A stretch of 64,000 nt of DNA, taken from assembly GCA_009602735.1 (NCBI GenBank), contig WELA01002708.1:236559-300558 (forward strand), written 5' to 3'. The notes under the pieces are model-generated. The model saw only the letters and a program-made list of their open reading frames with translations, did not search any database and was not told the DNA's origin. This DNA is from Mesotaenium endlicherianum (taxonomy: Eukaryota > Streptophyta > Zygnematophyceae > Zygnematales > Mesotaeniaceae). The position numbers and the translations under genes were made by a program. Below, piece after piece: positions 46,837-56,201 of this stretch. The number at the start of each line of letters is the position of its first letter. Position 1 is the stretch's first letter.

Positions 46837-47604
46837 CTAATTGTTTTTCAGTGCATTGATAATAGCCACAAATTCGTCGGCAATAAGAGAAGCGCCACCT
46901 ACCAGTCCGCCGTCAACATCAGGCTGACCAAAAATTTCGCCTGCATTGGCTGCCTTCACGCTCCCACCGTAAAGAATGGTGATTTCATTGGCTGTTGCAG
47001 CACCATATTTGGCAGTGAGTTGTTCGCGGATGAAAGCGTGCATTTCCTGCGCCTGTGCACTGGTGGCCGTTTTGCCGGTACCGATGGCCCAGATGGGTTC
47101 ATAAGCGATCACTACCTGTTTCAGTTGTTCGGCACTGAGGTGGTATAAAGATTCTTCGAGTTGTTTGGCAACAAAAGCATTCTGTGTATTAGCTTCGCGA
47201 ATGCTCAATGGCTCGCCGCAGCAGAAGATGGGATGTATGTTGTATTCCAGGCAGATATTGATCTTTTCTGCAAGGAACTGGTTGCTTTCCTGAAAATATT
47301 CACGGCGCTCGGAATGTCCCAGCACCACATAAGATATGCCCAGCGACTGCAGCATTTCAACCGATACCTCACCGGTATAGGCACCGCTTTTTTTGCTGTA
47401 GCAGTTCTGTGCTGCAATAAATACATTTTGTTTACCGGCCAGTTGTTGCTGGGCCATGGGTAGGTATGGGAAGGGAACGGCAAATATGGCCAGTTGGTTA
47501 GCGCCTAATGTATGAGGCTTGGATTGAATATCTTTCAGTAATTGTTCTCCCTGTGAAAGGGTCAGGTTCATTTTCCAATTGGCGGCGGCTATTTGCTTTC
47601 TCAT
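46837..47604 (-). CDS. tpiA: Triosephosphate isomerase
   Basis: From ATG 47604 (MRKQIAAANWKMN), 255 residues. Active-site residues: Lys in 'AANWKMN', His in 'GHSERR', Glu in 'AYEPIWAIGTGKTA', plus the phosphate-binding 'ILYGGSV' and 'DGGLVGGASL'. It interconverts dihydroxyacetone phosphate and glyceraldehyde 3-phosphate. It starts 14 bases after the end of the GlmU-like gene, so it belongs to the minus-strand group running from pyrE. Confidence 0.97.
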   Translation of the reverse strand: MRKQIAAANWKMNLTLSQGEQLLKDIQSKPHTLGANQLAIFAVPFPYLPMAQQQLAGKQNVFIAAQNCYSKKSGAYTGEVSVEMLQSLGISYVVLGHSERREYFQESNQFLAEKINICLEYNIHPIFCCGEPLSIREANTQNAFVAKQLEESLYHLSAEQLKQVVIAYEPIWAIGTGKTATSAQAQEMHAFIREQLTAKYGAATANEITILYGGSVKAANAGEIFGQPDVDGGLVGGASLIADEFVAIINALKNN

Positions 47605-47618
47605 GTTAGGGGTTTCCT

Positions 47619-48785
47619 TTATTTTGAATGATGCGCAAAGATAAAGGCCAGCACTGAAGCTTCCGCCTCCGAAACTGTTTGCTGCTTCATTTTTTTCCAA
47701 TTACCGATGTCTTCCAGGGCTTTATCGAGTTCATAAACAGCTCCTTCCGTTCCCCAACTGAAATCTTTGATCCTTTTGGGCAGCAGTCCGTTCCCAAATA
47801 CATTACAGCTCACCCCTATTACCGACCCGGTATTGATCGCTGCATTGATAGCCACGCGGGAATAATCGCCCATAAATACACCGCATTTTTGTGCAGCAGG
47901 TATAAAGGCTCCGCTCTGCTCGTCCCATACCTGTACTATTCCGGCCGTATTCTTTACGTTACTATTGGTAGCCCCCGCCCCGAAATTGCACCACTCACCC
48001 ACTACCGAGTCACCTAAATAACCATCGTGCGCTTTGTTGGAATAGCCCATGAGTATGCTGTTCTTGATCTCGCCACCACCCAGGCACCAGGGGCCAATGG
48101 TGGTAGCGCCATAAATGCGGCTGTTCATTTTCACAGCGGCCCCTTCACCCAATGCAAAAGGTCCGCGTATGGCTGAACCTTCCATTAGAGTGGCATTCTT
48201 ACCTATATAAACCGGTCCGGTAGCTGCATTGATGATGCAATGTTCAACCACCGCTCCTTCTTCAATAAAAATCGCTTCCGATTGACTAACACGATTGGTT
48301 TCCGGAATAGGCTGCGAATTACGGCCTTCAACCAGCAGGTCGAAATCCTGCCGCAGCAAAAAATCATTGTATTGCGTCAGGTGCCAGGGATGTTGTATCC
48401 TCCTGGCCTGTGCATACTTATGCACTTCTTTAAAATAATGCAAGCTGTTAGCAGGATTAAACGACTCAAAAGCTATTTGCGCTTTCCCTGCAATCAACCC
48501 CTGTTCATCTGCCAGGCATACGCCTTCTTCAATGTCTGACAAAGCACTTAACAGCTCAGCAGAAGGCAATGCCGTAGCATCGATCCATAAATGCGTTTCT
48601 GCAGCCGGACTTTCATATAACTGTTGCAGGTAGCCGGTTGTGTGCACATACACAGGCTCGCGTGTCCACAAGGACCATCGTTCACGAATGGTCACAATAC
48701 CCATGCGCAATCCGGCAATAGCGCGGGTTTGGGTAAGCGGGTAGAAATGAGCCCTTACAGCATTATCGAACAGAATGATGGCCAT
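47619..48785 (-). CDS. GlmU-like sugar nucleotidyltransferase/acyltransferase, Bacteroidota type
   Basis: From ATG 48785 (MAIILFDNAVR), 388 residues. The N-terminal part is the atypical nucleotidyltransferase of the 'alternative GlmU' family: it lacks the usual LAAGxGTRM loop but has 'PLTQTRAIAGLRMGIVTIRERW'. The C-terminal half is a left-handed beta-helix of hexapeptide repeats ('GPVYIGKNATLMEGSAIRGPFALGEGAAV', 'CNFGAGATNSNVKN'). It is expected to serve UDP-GlcNAc synthesis or a related sugar nucleotide. Four bases separate it from the upstream gene, so it is translationally linked to it. Confidence 0.87.
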   Translation of the reverse strand: MAIILFDNAVRAHFYPLTQTRAIAGLRMGIVTIRERWSLWTREPVYVHTTGYLQQLYESPAAETHLWIDATALPSAELLSALSDIEEGVCLADEQGLIAGKAQIAFESFNPANSLHYFKEVHKYAQARRIQHPWHLTQYNDFLLRQDFDLLVEGRNSQPIPETNRVSQSEAIFIEEGAVVEHCIINAATGPVYIGKNATLMEGSAIRGPFALGEGAAVKMNSRIYGATTIGPWCLGGGEIKNSILMGYSNKAHDGYLGDSVVGEWCNFGAGATNSNVKNTAGIVQVWDEQSGAFIPAAQKCGVFMGDYSRVAINAAINTGSVIGVSCNVFGNGLLPKRIKDFSWGTEGAVYELDKALEDIGNWKKMKQQTVSEAEASVLAFIFAHHSK

Positions 48786-48789
48786 GCAA

Positions 48790-49197
48790 TCAGTTAACCG
48801 GAGGTATATGACAGGGTTTGCCTTTCTGAGGCCCACCACCATCTTCTGCACGCTTGCAAACCGGCGGTAGTTTTTTGTACGCTTCAGGTTCCGCTTTCTC
48901 TGCATCAGCATCAAAGCCTGCATTATTCAGCGCTGCTTTGATGGCACCTGTGGTAGTTCTGTCGGGTAAAAACTGAACACGTATTTCACCCTGCAATAAA
49001 TTTATTTTCCACTGCAAAATACCATTGTCGGTATTGTCCTTTTCCAGCAACAGGTATCTGTCTAACCGCTCTTTACATTCCCAACAACGCAGGTTCGCCG
49101 ATTTGATGGTTACCCATTCCGGTTTGGGTTGCTGTGCCCTTAAACAAAGGGAACTTCCCAAAATGAATACTACTAAAAAATAAATTGTTCTTTTCAT
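48790..49197 (-). CDS. Exported heavy-metal-associated-like domain protein
   Basis: 135 residues. A signal peptide (TIYFLVVFILGSSLCLRAQ) precedes a domain with ferredoxin-like HMA pattern: 'VTIKSANLRCWECKERLDRYLL' (CxxC in CWEC) and 'AIKAALNNAGFDADAE'. A Pro/Gly-rich tail with two more Cys follows ('PPVCKRAEDGGGPQKGKPCHIPPVN'). A periplasmic metal-binding or metal-sensing role is plausible. The operon partners (GlmU-like, tpiA, pyrE) give no functional hint. Confidence 0.75.
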   Translation of the reverse strand: MKRTIYFLVVFILGSSLCLRAQQPKPEWVTIKSANLRCWECKERLDRYLLLEKDNTDNGILQWKINLLQGEIRVQFLPDRTTTGAIKAALNNAGFDADAEKAEPEAYKKLPPVCKRAEDGGGPQKGKPCHIPPVN

Positions 49198-49214
49198 AAA
49201 GCTTTATACATTGC

Positions 49215-49850
49215 TCAATGGACTCCTTTCCAATTCGCCGGATCATTTCTCCATTCCAGCAATACAGGCTCCAGTGATGAAGCTACCTGTCCTTTTTCAA
49301 TGGCCAGTTCAATCAGATTGCTGTAATTGGTGAGCGACCGGAATGGCACACCCGCCGTTTCAAAAGCTGTGTCCGCTATCGAAAAACCATAATTGAAAAT
49401 AGAAACCATGCCCACCACTTCCACACCGGCGCCGCGCAATACATCAACCACCTGCAAGCTGCTCTTACCGGTAGAAATGAGGTCTTCTATGACCAGCACT
49501 TTTTGTCCGGCTGTATAAGCCCCTTCTATCTGGTTGCCTAATCCATGTTCCTTGGGTTTGGGACGCACATATATATAAGGCAATTTCAGTTGATCAGCAG
49601 CCATGGCTCCCCAGGGGATGCCGGCAGTAGCTACACCGGCCAATACTTCCGCTTCCGGGAATTTCTCAAAAATCACATTGCACAGCTCACTTTTAATAAA
49701 ATCACGCACAAAGGGAAATGATAATACTTTACGGTTGTCGCAGTAAATAGGGCTCTTCCAGCCACTGGCCCAGGTAAATGGGGCATCGGGACTTAACTTC
49801 ACTGCTCCAACCTGCAAGAGTTTCTCGGCTACGGCTTTTTCATTGGTCAT
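49215..49850 (-). CDS. pyrE: Orotate phosphoribosyltransferase
   Basis: 211 residues. The PRPP-binding motif is 'KVLVIEDLISTGKSSLQ', the N-terminal 'FTWASGWKSPIYCDNRK' binds orotate, and 'YVRPKPKEHGLGNQIEGAY' holds the flexible loop lysines. It makes orotidine 5'-phosphate in pyrimidine synthesis. It appears to be the first gene of the minus-strand operon pyrE - HMA protein - GlmU-like - tpiA, with 17-base spacing to the next gene. Confidence 0.96.
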   Translation of the reverse strand: MTNEKAVAEKLLQVGAVKLSPDAPFTWASGWKSPIYCDNRKVLSFPFVRDFIKSELCNVIFEKFPEAEVLAGVATAGIPWGAMAADQLKLPYIYVRPKPKEHGLGNQIEGAYTAGQKVLVIEDLISTGKSSLQVVDVLRGAGVEVVGMVSIFNYGFSIADTAFETAGVPFRSLTNYSNLIELAIEKGQVASSLEPVLLEWRNDPANWKGVH

Positions 49851-49883
49851 GCTGCGAAAATACGTAAAACAAGTTGGTAGTTG

Positions 49884-50879
49884 TTACCTCAGTATCCCTT
49901 CGATCAGCGCGAGCTCTTCTGAACTGAACTGGTAATTTTTGATGCATTGCAATGAATCCGTTACTTGCTCCGGTTTACTGGCGCCTATCAATACCGAAGT
50001 AATGCGGGGATCCTTCAGCACCCATGCCAGCGCCATTTGCGCGAGCGACTGTCCACGCTGCTCTGCCAATACATTCAATCGTTTCACTTTATCCAGCTTC
50101 TCCGGTGTTACCTGGTCTTCTTCCATGGCACCATTCCCCCTGTGCGATGCAGCCCGTGAATCTGTTGGCACACCTTTCAGGTATTTATTGGTAAGCATGC
50201 CTTGTGCAAGCGGGGAGAAAGGTATACAACCCACTCCTTCACGTTCCAATACATCGAGCAAACCATTTTCTACCCAACGCTCAAACATCGAGTATTTGGG
50301 TTGATGAATAAGACAAGGCGTACCCAGCTCCCGAAGGATGGCAATGGCTTTGGCTGCTTCTGCCGGCTGATAGCTGGAGATACCTACATACAAAGCTTTA
50401 CCCTGGCGAACAATGAGATCGAGTGTAGACATGGTCTCTTCCAAGGGTGTATGCGGATCGGGACGATGGTGGTAATAAATATCTACATAATCAAGTCCCA
50501 TTCTTTTCAGGCTCTGGTCAAGACTGGCCACCAGGTATTTCCGGGAGCCCCAGTCGCCATAAGGCCCTTCCCACATCTTCCATCCTGCTTTGGTGGAGAT
50601 GATGAGCTCGTCGCGGTAAGGCAGGAAATCCGCTTTGAAAAGCTGTCCGAAATTTTTCTCTGCCGATCCGGGAGGCGGGCCATAATTATTGGCCAGATCG
50701 AAATGCGTAATGCCGTGGTCGAACGCTGTGCGCAAGATATCACGCGCTTTATCCATTGAATCGATATCACCGAAATTATGCCACAGGCCCAGCGAAACGG
50801 CCGGCAGCATGAGACCGCTGTTGCCGCATCGGCGGTATTCCATCTGTTCATAACGATTGGAGCTTGCTGTATAAGACAT
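49884..50879 (-). CDS. Aldo/keto reductase (YghZ-like)
   Basis: 331 residues. The catalytic tetrad is visible: Asp and Tyr in 'FDLANNYGPPPG', Lys in 'ISTKAGWKMW', His in 'YYHHRPDP'. NADPH-binding elements are the late 'VLIGASKPEQV' and 'PFSPLAQGMLTNKYL'. The length and the 'GSAEKNFG' stretch fit the YghZ/voltage-gated-potassium-channel-beta-like branch, whose E. coli member reduces L-glyceraldehyde 3-phosphate and methylglyoxal. It is 33 bases upstream of pyrE on the same strand. Confidence 0.92.
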   Translation of the reverse strand: MSYTASSNRYEQMEYRRCGNSGLMLPAVSLGLWHNFGDIDSMDKARDILRTAFDHGITHFDLANNYGPPPGSAEKNFGQLFKADFLPYRDELIISTKAGWKMWEGPYGDWGSRKYLVASLDQSLKRMGLDYVDIYYHHRPDPHTPLEETMSTLDLIVRQGKALYVGISSYQPAEAAKAIAILRELGTPCLIHQPKYSMFERWVENGLLDVLEREGVGCIPFSPLAQGMLTNKYLKGVPTDSRAASHRGNGAMEEDQVTPEKLDKVKRLNVLAEQRGQSLAQMALAWVLKDPRITSVLIGASKPEQVTDSLQCIKNYQFSSEELALIEGILR

Positions 50880-50969
50880 GGTTATTGAGAATTGATGAAT
50901 GATAAATAAGGCTAAAAATACGTGACAGGATAAAACTAATCGTAACTTTTCAAAAATCTTTTCCCTGTA

Positions 50970-52820
50970 TTGAATCGCAAAACCGCAAGCCTGGTTTTAG
51001 CCATTGCTTTGGTCAACGGCATTTCGGCCCAGCAACCCGCAGGCAGCGATTCCTCCATTGCTCATGCCAAAAAAATATTGTTGCAAACCCGGATGCGGAA
51101 AGATACCCTTGGTTCGCTTATCCCATTGCGAGACCTGGGAATAGCTTTTTATCTTGCCAAGCAGTACGACTCTGCCACCCTGTACTTTAAAGAGGGATTG
51201 AACCTGGCCATTTCCCGGCGCCAATACTATTTGGAATTGCATGATTTCAGGCCAATCCTGAACAACAATTTTTTCCTGCTGGGTAATTATACCGCCGCCA
51301 TGGAGATTTCGGTAGATGGACTGGCCAGGGCCGAAGCCCTCAACAACCCTGAACGGATAGCGCATTTCAAAGGAGTGATCGGTTATATTCTAATGAAGCA
51401 GGGTAAGCTGGTAGCCGCCAAACAATATTTTATCGATTTCCTGAAGCTCGCCACCGGGCTGCACAATAAATTGCTGGAAGCAAAAGGACTCTTTTACCTG
51501 GCCGACCTGTCGATCCTGGAAAAAAACTATGCCAATGCCATCTCTTATATCCATAAAGCCATGGCTGTTTTCGATGATCCTAAAACAGTGCTTAGCATCA
51601 ATAAAAATGAGCAACTGGCTTATGCGAACAACAAACTGGCCGAAGTTTATGCGCAGATGAACGACCTGCCGCATTCCCTGCAATACAGCCTTACTGCCAT
51701 CCGCATCAGTGAACAAAACATTCAATGGATCAACCGTTATGACATGGCACGTTATTATGTGAACGGAGGTACTACCTATAACCGGCTGAAGCAGTACCAG
51801 CAAGCGCTCTCATTGCTGAGGAAGGGATTGTCCATTTCCAAAGAACCCATGTACATGGAATGTATACAGGATGCCGATGAGCAATTGTCCATTGCTTTTG
51901 CCTCATTGCGCAATTACGACAGCGCTTATGCCTACCATCTTCGTTTTACACAGGTGAGGGACAACATCATGGCCGAAAACAACCAGCGCGTACTGCTGGA
52001 AAAAGAGACCCGTTACAAGATGGAAACCCAGCAGCGGTTGCAAGACGCCGCACTGAACCGGCAAAAGCTATGGAAAGACCTCAGTATTTGCATCGCTTGC
52101 GCCAGTATCCTGATCGCGTGGTTGCTCTACAAATGGTATAGCCTGCGGCAAAGGAATCATTTCCAGGCTGCATTGAACATGCAACAGCAGGAAAGCCTGC
52201 GCGCTACCATTTCAGCGGCCGACAGGGAAAGAAAAAGAATTGCCGATGACCTGCATGATACACTGGGTTCGCTCTTATCGGCTACCAAACTCAAGCTGTC
52301 GGCCATAGAAGAAACAGGCACCATGCCCGGGCAGGAAAAAGAAGGCCTGAAAGAAGTACTTGCATTGCTGGATGAAGCCATGCAGGAAATGAAAAACATT
52401 GCTTATAATATCATGCCGGCTACCTTATCGCGACTGGGCGTGATCGCTGCATTGCAGAGCCTGTTTAACAGGATCAGTCATCAATCGGTTATACACATCA
52501 ATTACACTACATACGGATTCACAGAACGGCTGCATGAGACAGTAGAGCTGGGTATTTATCAGGTGGTGTTGGAAGCCATGAACAATATTGTAAAGCATGC
52601 ACATGCCAGGAACGCAACAGTGCAATTGGTTCGTTATGAGCGCCATATCAATATTACCATTGAAGACGATGGCCGTGGCTTTGATGCGCTGCGTGAAAAT
52701 ACGGTGGGAAACGGACTCAACAATATGCAGTCGCGCACCAAAAATATGCGCGGAACCATTGACATCGACAGCCAGCCTGGCATGGGAACCACCATCATCA
52801 TTGAAATTCCATACACCTGA
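50970..52820 (+). CDS. TPR-containing sensor histidine kinase
   Basis: 616 residues, starting at TTG 50970, which gives a complete signal peptide (ending NGISAQ); no in-frame ATG does so. Residues ~30-340 are tetratricopeptide-like repeats ('AIAFYLAKQYDSATLYFKEGL', 'GYILMKQGKLVAAKQYF'). One membrane helix lies near 362-385. The HisKA_3 region is 'ADRERKRIADDLHDTLGSLLSA' with the phosphoacceptor His. The ATPase shows 'VVLEAMNNIVKHAHA', 'DDGRGFD' and 'GNGLNNMQSR'. The periplasmic TPR sensor type is common in Bacteroidota. The cognate regulator follows 63 bases downstream. Confidence 0.9.
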   Translation: MNRKTASLVLAIALVNGISAQQPAGSDSSIAHAKKILLQTRMRKDTLGSLIPLRDLGIAFYLAKQYDSATLYFKEGLNLAISRRQYYLELHDFRPILNNNFFLLGNYTAAMEISVDGLARAEALNNPERIAHFKGVIGYILMKQGKLVAAKQYFIDFLKLATGLHNKLLEAKGLFYLADLSILEKNYANAISYIHKAMAVFDDPKTVLSINKNEQLAYANNKLAEVYAQMNDLPHSLQYSLTAIRISEQNIQWINRYDMARYYVNGGTTYNRLKQYQQALSLLRKGLSISKEPMYMECIQDADEQLSIAFASLRNYDSAYAYHLRFTQVRDNIMAENNQRVLLEKETRYKMETQQRLQDAALNRQKLWKDLSICIACASILIAWLLYKWYSLRQRNHFQAALNMQQQESLRATISAADRERKRIADDLHDTLGSLLSATKLKLSAIEETGTMPGQEKEGLKEVLALLDEAMQEMKNIAYNIMPATLSRLGVIAALQSLFNRISHQSVIHINYTTYGFTERLHETVELGIYQVVLEAMNNIVKHAHARNATVQLVRYERHINITIEDDGRGFDALRENTVGNGLNNMQSRTKNMRGTIDIDSQPGMGTTIIIEIPYT

Positions 52821-52883
52821 TACCGGGTTGCTACCGGAATATTGGTATTGTGAAACAGCGGCGCAGCCTTTAGATTTACGTAT

Positions 52884-53546
52884 ATGAAAGCAGTGGCATC
52901 GAAAAGGATACAACTATTGATTGCCGACGATCACCGGGTACTACTCGACGGTTTGGTTTCATTACTTAGAACAGAACCCAATTTCGAGATCGCTGCAACA
53001 GCGGAAAACGGCGAGCAGGTAATTGATTGGCTCAACAAAACGGAAGTGGACGTATGCCTGATCGATATCAGCATGCCCAGGCCGGATGGCATGGAGTTGA
53101 CACGATGGATACAACAACACAAGCCACAAATAAAGATCCTCATTCTCACCACGCACGACGAAGAAGAGATCATTGCCGAAATGGTACAGGCAGGCATAGC
53201 CGGATATCTGTTAAAAAGCTGCACCCGGCACGAGTTGGTAGAAGGTATCAACCGTGTTATGAGCGGACAGTTTTTCTTTAGCGAAGCAGTCAGCAACCGC
53301 ATCATCGATAGCTATAAAGAACAAAAAAAGGAAACCGCAGAAGAGCCCGTAACATTTACAGAGCGCGAAAAAGAGATCGTACAACTTTTGGCGAAAGAAT
53401 ATACCAATGAAAAAATAGCCCAAACCCTACACATCAGTTACAGAACGGTGGAAACCCATCGCAAGAACATGATGCTGAAAACCAAAGCACGCAACCTGGC
53501 GGGCTTATTGCGTTTCGCTTCCAATCAGGGCCTGATCAGGCTATGA
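52884..53546 (+). CDS. LuxR-family response regulator
   Basis: 220 residues. Receiver: 'LLIADDHRVLLDGLV', phosphoacceptor Asp in 'DVCLIDISMPRPDGME', Thr in 'ILTTHDEEE', Lys in 'GYLLKSC'. LuxR HTH: 'TFTEREKEIVQLLAKEYTNEKIAQTLHISYRTVETHRKNM'. It forms a pair with the preceding TPR kinase. The regulon is unknown. Confidence 0.92.
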   Translation: MKAVASKRIQLLIADDHRVLLDGLVSLLRTEPNFEIAATAENGEQVIDWLNKTEVDVCLIDISMPRPDGMELTRWIQQHKPQIKILILTTHDEEEIIAEMVQAGIAGYLLKSCTRHELVEGINRVMSGQFFFSEAVSNRIIDSYKEQKKETAEEPVTFTEREKEIVQLLAKEYTNEKIAQTLHISYRTVETHRKNMMLKTKARNLAGLLRFASNQGLIRL

Positions 53547-53575
53547 ATCATCCGAACCGTTTGTTTAAAAGTGAA

Positions 53576-53636
53576 AAGCCAGTGCATGCACCTGTTATCT
53601 GTGTTGGGTACAACATAAACAGGAAATGCAACTGGC
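53576..53636. terminator. Convergent inverted repeat, possible two-way terminator
   Basis: AAGCCAGTGCATG near 53576 pairs imperfectly with the TGCAACTGGCTT near 53625-53636. It lies between the ends of the convergent response regulator and lipoprotein genes. Confidence 0.45.
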
Positions 53637-53651
53637 TTACGTATCCTCCCC

Positions 53652-54416
53652 TCAGAAGATCCGTTTCAATGAAATGTTGTGGGAACAGGTACTCGTTGTT
53701 CCATTACCCGTTACAGTGCCTGTGATAGAACTTGCATCACTACTGATGGTAAGAGAACCAGACTCACCTCCCATGCTCATCTGGACCTGATTGCCACTAA
53801 CAGTTCCTGTACCTCCTCCATGCTCGCCAGTAGTGGCAAGGTATGTTCCCATAGCTGAACTGCCGGCTGTCCATACATTCACAACAGCATTCACACATTT
53901 TCCTCCATTGCTGCTTACCGGTGAGGCTGAACCCTGGTATACCCTCACTGGATTCGAAGATGTTTCTTTTGCAATGGCTGCATATACCGGCCCCTGGTGG
54001 CTGGGGAAATACACAGAATCTATCGAAGGATTGCTGCCGGTAGCAGTCACAGAGAACCATATTTTCGCCCCGCTGGTGCCGGTAAACAATGCTTTGGAAA
54101 GCGCCTGACCACTTTGCCAGTTACCCAATGAAGCGGCGGGTAAACTATCAGAAGCACTGGCCGGATCAGTCCATTGATAAACCACATAAGGTTTAGCAGC
54201 CTGCAGGTTAACCACAAAATAACCGCTTGAGCCCGTCAGCGTACCTTTATAAATACCACCACTCTGGTTATCATAGGCCGCCTGGGCAGTGGTTCCGGAA
54301 GTATTATTTCCCGATCCTGGCGAATTGCTGCCGGATGATTTGCTGCAGCTATTGCCAGTCAACAATAAAGCCGAAACAGCGGCAATGAGAGCACAAAAAC
54401 TGATAAGCTGTTTCAT
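53652..54416 (-). CDS. Lipoprotein of unknown function
   Basis: From ATG 54416, 254 residues. Signal peptide with lipobox 'LTGNSCSKS'. A Ser/Gly/Asn-rich linker ('SSGSNSPGSGNNTSGT') precedes a beta-rich domain: 'GIYKGTLTGSSGYFVVNLQ', 'AAIAKETSSNPVRVYQG', 'GTGTVSGNQVQMSMGGESGSLTISSDASSITGTVTGNG'. The last part resembles the repeating 'G.v.G..ltl' pattern of small beta-sandwich lipoproteins. No named family recognised. Confidence 0.75.
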   Translation of the reverse strand: MKQLISFCALIAAVSALLLTGNSCSKSSGSNSPGSGNNTSGTTAQAAYDNQSGGIYKGTLTGSSGYFVVNLQAAKPYVVYQWTDPASASDSLPAASLGNWQSGQALSKALFTGTSGAKIWFSVTATGSNPSIDSVYFPSHQGPVYAAIAKETSSNPVRVYQGSASPVSSNGGKCVNAVVNVWTAGSSAMGTYLATTGEHGGGTGTVSGNQVQMSMGGESGSLTISSDASSITGTVTGNGTTSTCSHNISLKRIF

Positions 54417-54580
54417 AGGTATTTGTTTGTATCGATGAATGAATCTTGATAGTAAAAATAACCGGCAAAAGGCTGAGCAGGAATACCATGACCACGGTAT
54501 TTTCATCTACCAATAAGTTGGTATGAACCAGTTGTTAAAACAAGTTGGCCGTTTAAGCCGGCCCTATTTATTTTTGGGGA

Positions 54581-54994
54581 ATGGAACCGATAAAAATCAT
54601 AGCGGGCGGCGGGTTGGTCTTTAATGAGGCAGGTGCCTTACTCATGATCTTCAGGCGTGGCAAATGGGATCTTCCCAAAGGCAAGCTCGACGAAGGAGAA
54701 ACGATTGAAGACTGCGCGCTGAGAGAAGTGAAAGAAGAAACCGGCCTCGCAGAAGTAATACGTGAAGAGCTCATATCCATTGGTTATCATCATTATTTCG
54801 ATCTCCATTTAAACAACAACGTCATCAAAGAAACCCATTGGTTCCGTATGCATGCTGCCGGCAACCAGCCATTGACACCGCAAACGGAAGAAGACATTAC
54901 AGATATCCGTTGGGTGCAAGGCGCCGAATTGGAAGCCTGCTTGAACGATAGTTATCCTAATATCGTAGAGGTAATAAAAAAGGTATTCTATTAG
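54581..54994 (+). CDS. NUDIX hydrolase
   Basis: 137 residues. A complete Nudix box is visible: 'GKLDEGETIEDCALREVKEETGL' pattern G-x5-E-x7-R-E-x2-E-E-x-G, here starting at about residue 30 after 'MIFRRGKWDLPK'. The enzyme hydrolyses a nucleoside diphosphate linked to another group. The 'GKWDLPKGKLDEGE' context resembles diadenosine polyphosphate/MutT-type members. The substrate is not determined. Monocistronic, 88 bases before purK. Confidence 0.93.
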   Translation: MEPIKIIAGGGLVFNEAGALLMIFRRGKWDLPKGKLDEGETIEDCALREVKEETGLAEVIREELISIGYHHYFDLHLNNNVIKETHWFRMHAAGNQPLTPQTEEDITDIRWVQGAELEACLNDSYPNIVEVIKKVFY

Positions 54995-55082
54995 TCCTCA
55001 TCAACCCTAATACTTTCATTATCTCTTTGTCGAATTGTCTCATTGCCCCATTGAAACTATCTTTGCCCCCTAATCAAACTGT

Positions 55083-56201
55083 ATGAAAGTAGGTATTCTC
55101 GGCGGTGGCCAGTTGGGCAGGATGTTATTACAGGCTTCGGCCAATTATGTGGTGGAGACATCGGTACTGGATAAAGAAAGCGATTGCCCGGCAGCGCATT
55201 TATGCCATCATTTTGTACAGGGCGATATTACTGATTTTGACACCGTATATCGTTTTGGAAAAGGCCTGGATGCCATCACCATAGAAATCGAATCCGTTAA
55301 TGTGGATGCGCTTGAGAAATTAGAAGCCGAAGGCGTACCTGTATATCCCAGGCCTTCGGCAATCCGTACCATCAAAAACAAGATCACACAAAAAGCTTTC
55401 TACCGTCAGCACGATATACCTACTTCGGAATTCATTATCACGGAAGCCAGGAAGGAATTGCAGGAACACCTTTCTTTCCTGCCGGCTGTTCACAAAACCG
55501 GAGAAGGCGGCTATGACGGCAAAGGAGTGCAAGTGCTGAAAGAGCTCAAAGACATTGACCTGGGCTTCGATGTACCCGCCGTGTTAGAAAAAATGGTTCC
55601 CATTCACAAAGAGATCGCTGTAATTGTAGCCATGAGCAACCAGGGCGAAGTAACCCTCTACCCTCCTGCTGAAATGATCTTCGATCCCGTGCTGAACCTG
55701 CTGGATTACCAGTTGAGTCCGGCTATTCTTCCCGAACAGGTACTGTGGAAAGCAGAAGCTATTGCACTGAAAGTGGTAAAACACCTGAACAGTCCCGGAT
55801 TGTTTGCCATTGAATTGTTTGTTGATAAAAACCAGGAAGTGCTCGTGAATGAAACGGCGCCCCGTGTCCACAACAGCGGCCATCATACTATCGAAGCCAA
55901 TTATAGCAGCCAATACGATATGTTGTGGCGAATCATACTCAATTACCCGCTGGGCAATACCGATCCCATTCTGCCTTCAGCCATTGTGAACCTGCTGGGC
56001 GCTGAAGGTTACACCGGAAAAGCCAAATATGAAAACCTCGAAGATGTATTGAAGACCGACAATGTGTTTGTTCATCTCTATGGTAAAACAGAAACCAAAC
56101 CCGGTCGCAAAATGGGACATGTAACCATCATCAGTAAAGACTACCAGGACCTGGCTTACCAGGCCAATAAGATCAAGCACCTTTTGAAGGTGATAGCCTG
56201 A
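55083..56201 (+). CDS. purK: 5-(carboxyamino)imidazole ribonucleotide synthase
   Basis: 372 residues, ATP-grasp enzyme. N-terminal 'VGILGGGQLGRMLLQAS', then 'RTIKNKITQKAFYRQHDIPT', the ATP-grasp glycine loop 'KTGEGGYDGKGVQV', 'FAIELFVDKNQEVLVNETAPRVHNSGHHTIEA' with the metal ligands, and a C-terminal 'KPGRKMGHVTI'. It carries out ATP-dependent carboxylation of AIR in purine synthesis; purE is not adjacent. Its last 29 bases overlap the end of the convergent DUF3078 gene. Confidence 0.96.
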   Translation: MKVGILGGGQLGRMLLQASANYVVETSVLDKESDCPAAHLCHHFVQGDITDFDTVYRFGKGLDAITIEIESVNVDALEKLEAEGVPVYPRPSAIRTIKNKITQKAFYRQHDIPTSEFIITEARKELQEHLSFLPAVHKTGEGGYDGKGVQVLKELKDIDLGFDVPAVLEKMVPIHKEIAVIVAMSNQGEVTLYPPAEMIFDPVLNLLDYQLSPAILPEQVLWKAEAIALKVVKHLNSPGLFAIELFVDKNQEVLVNETAPRVHNSGHHTIEANYSSQYDMLWRIILNYPLGNTDPILPSAIVNLLGAEGYTGKAKYENLEDVLKTDNVFVHLYGKTETKPGRKMGHVTIISKDYQDLAYQANKIKHLLKVIA

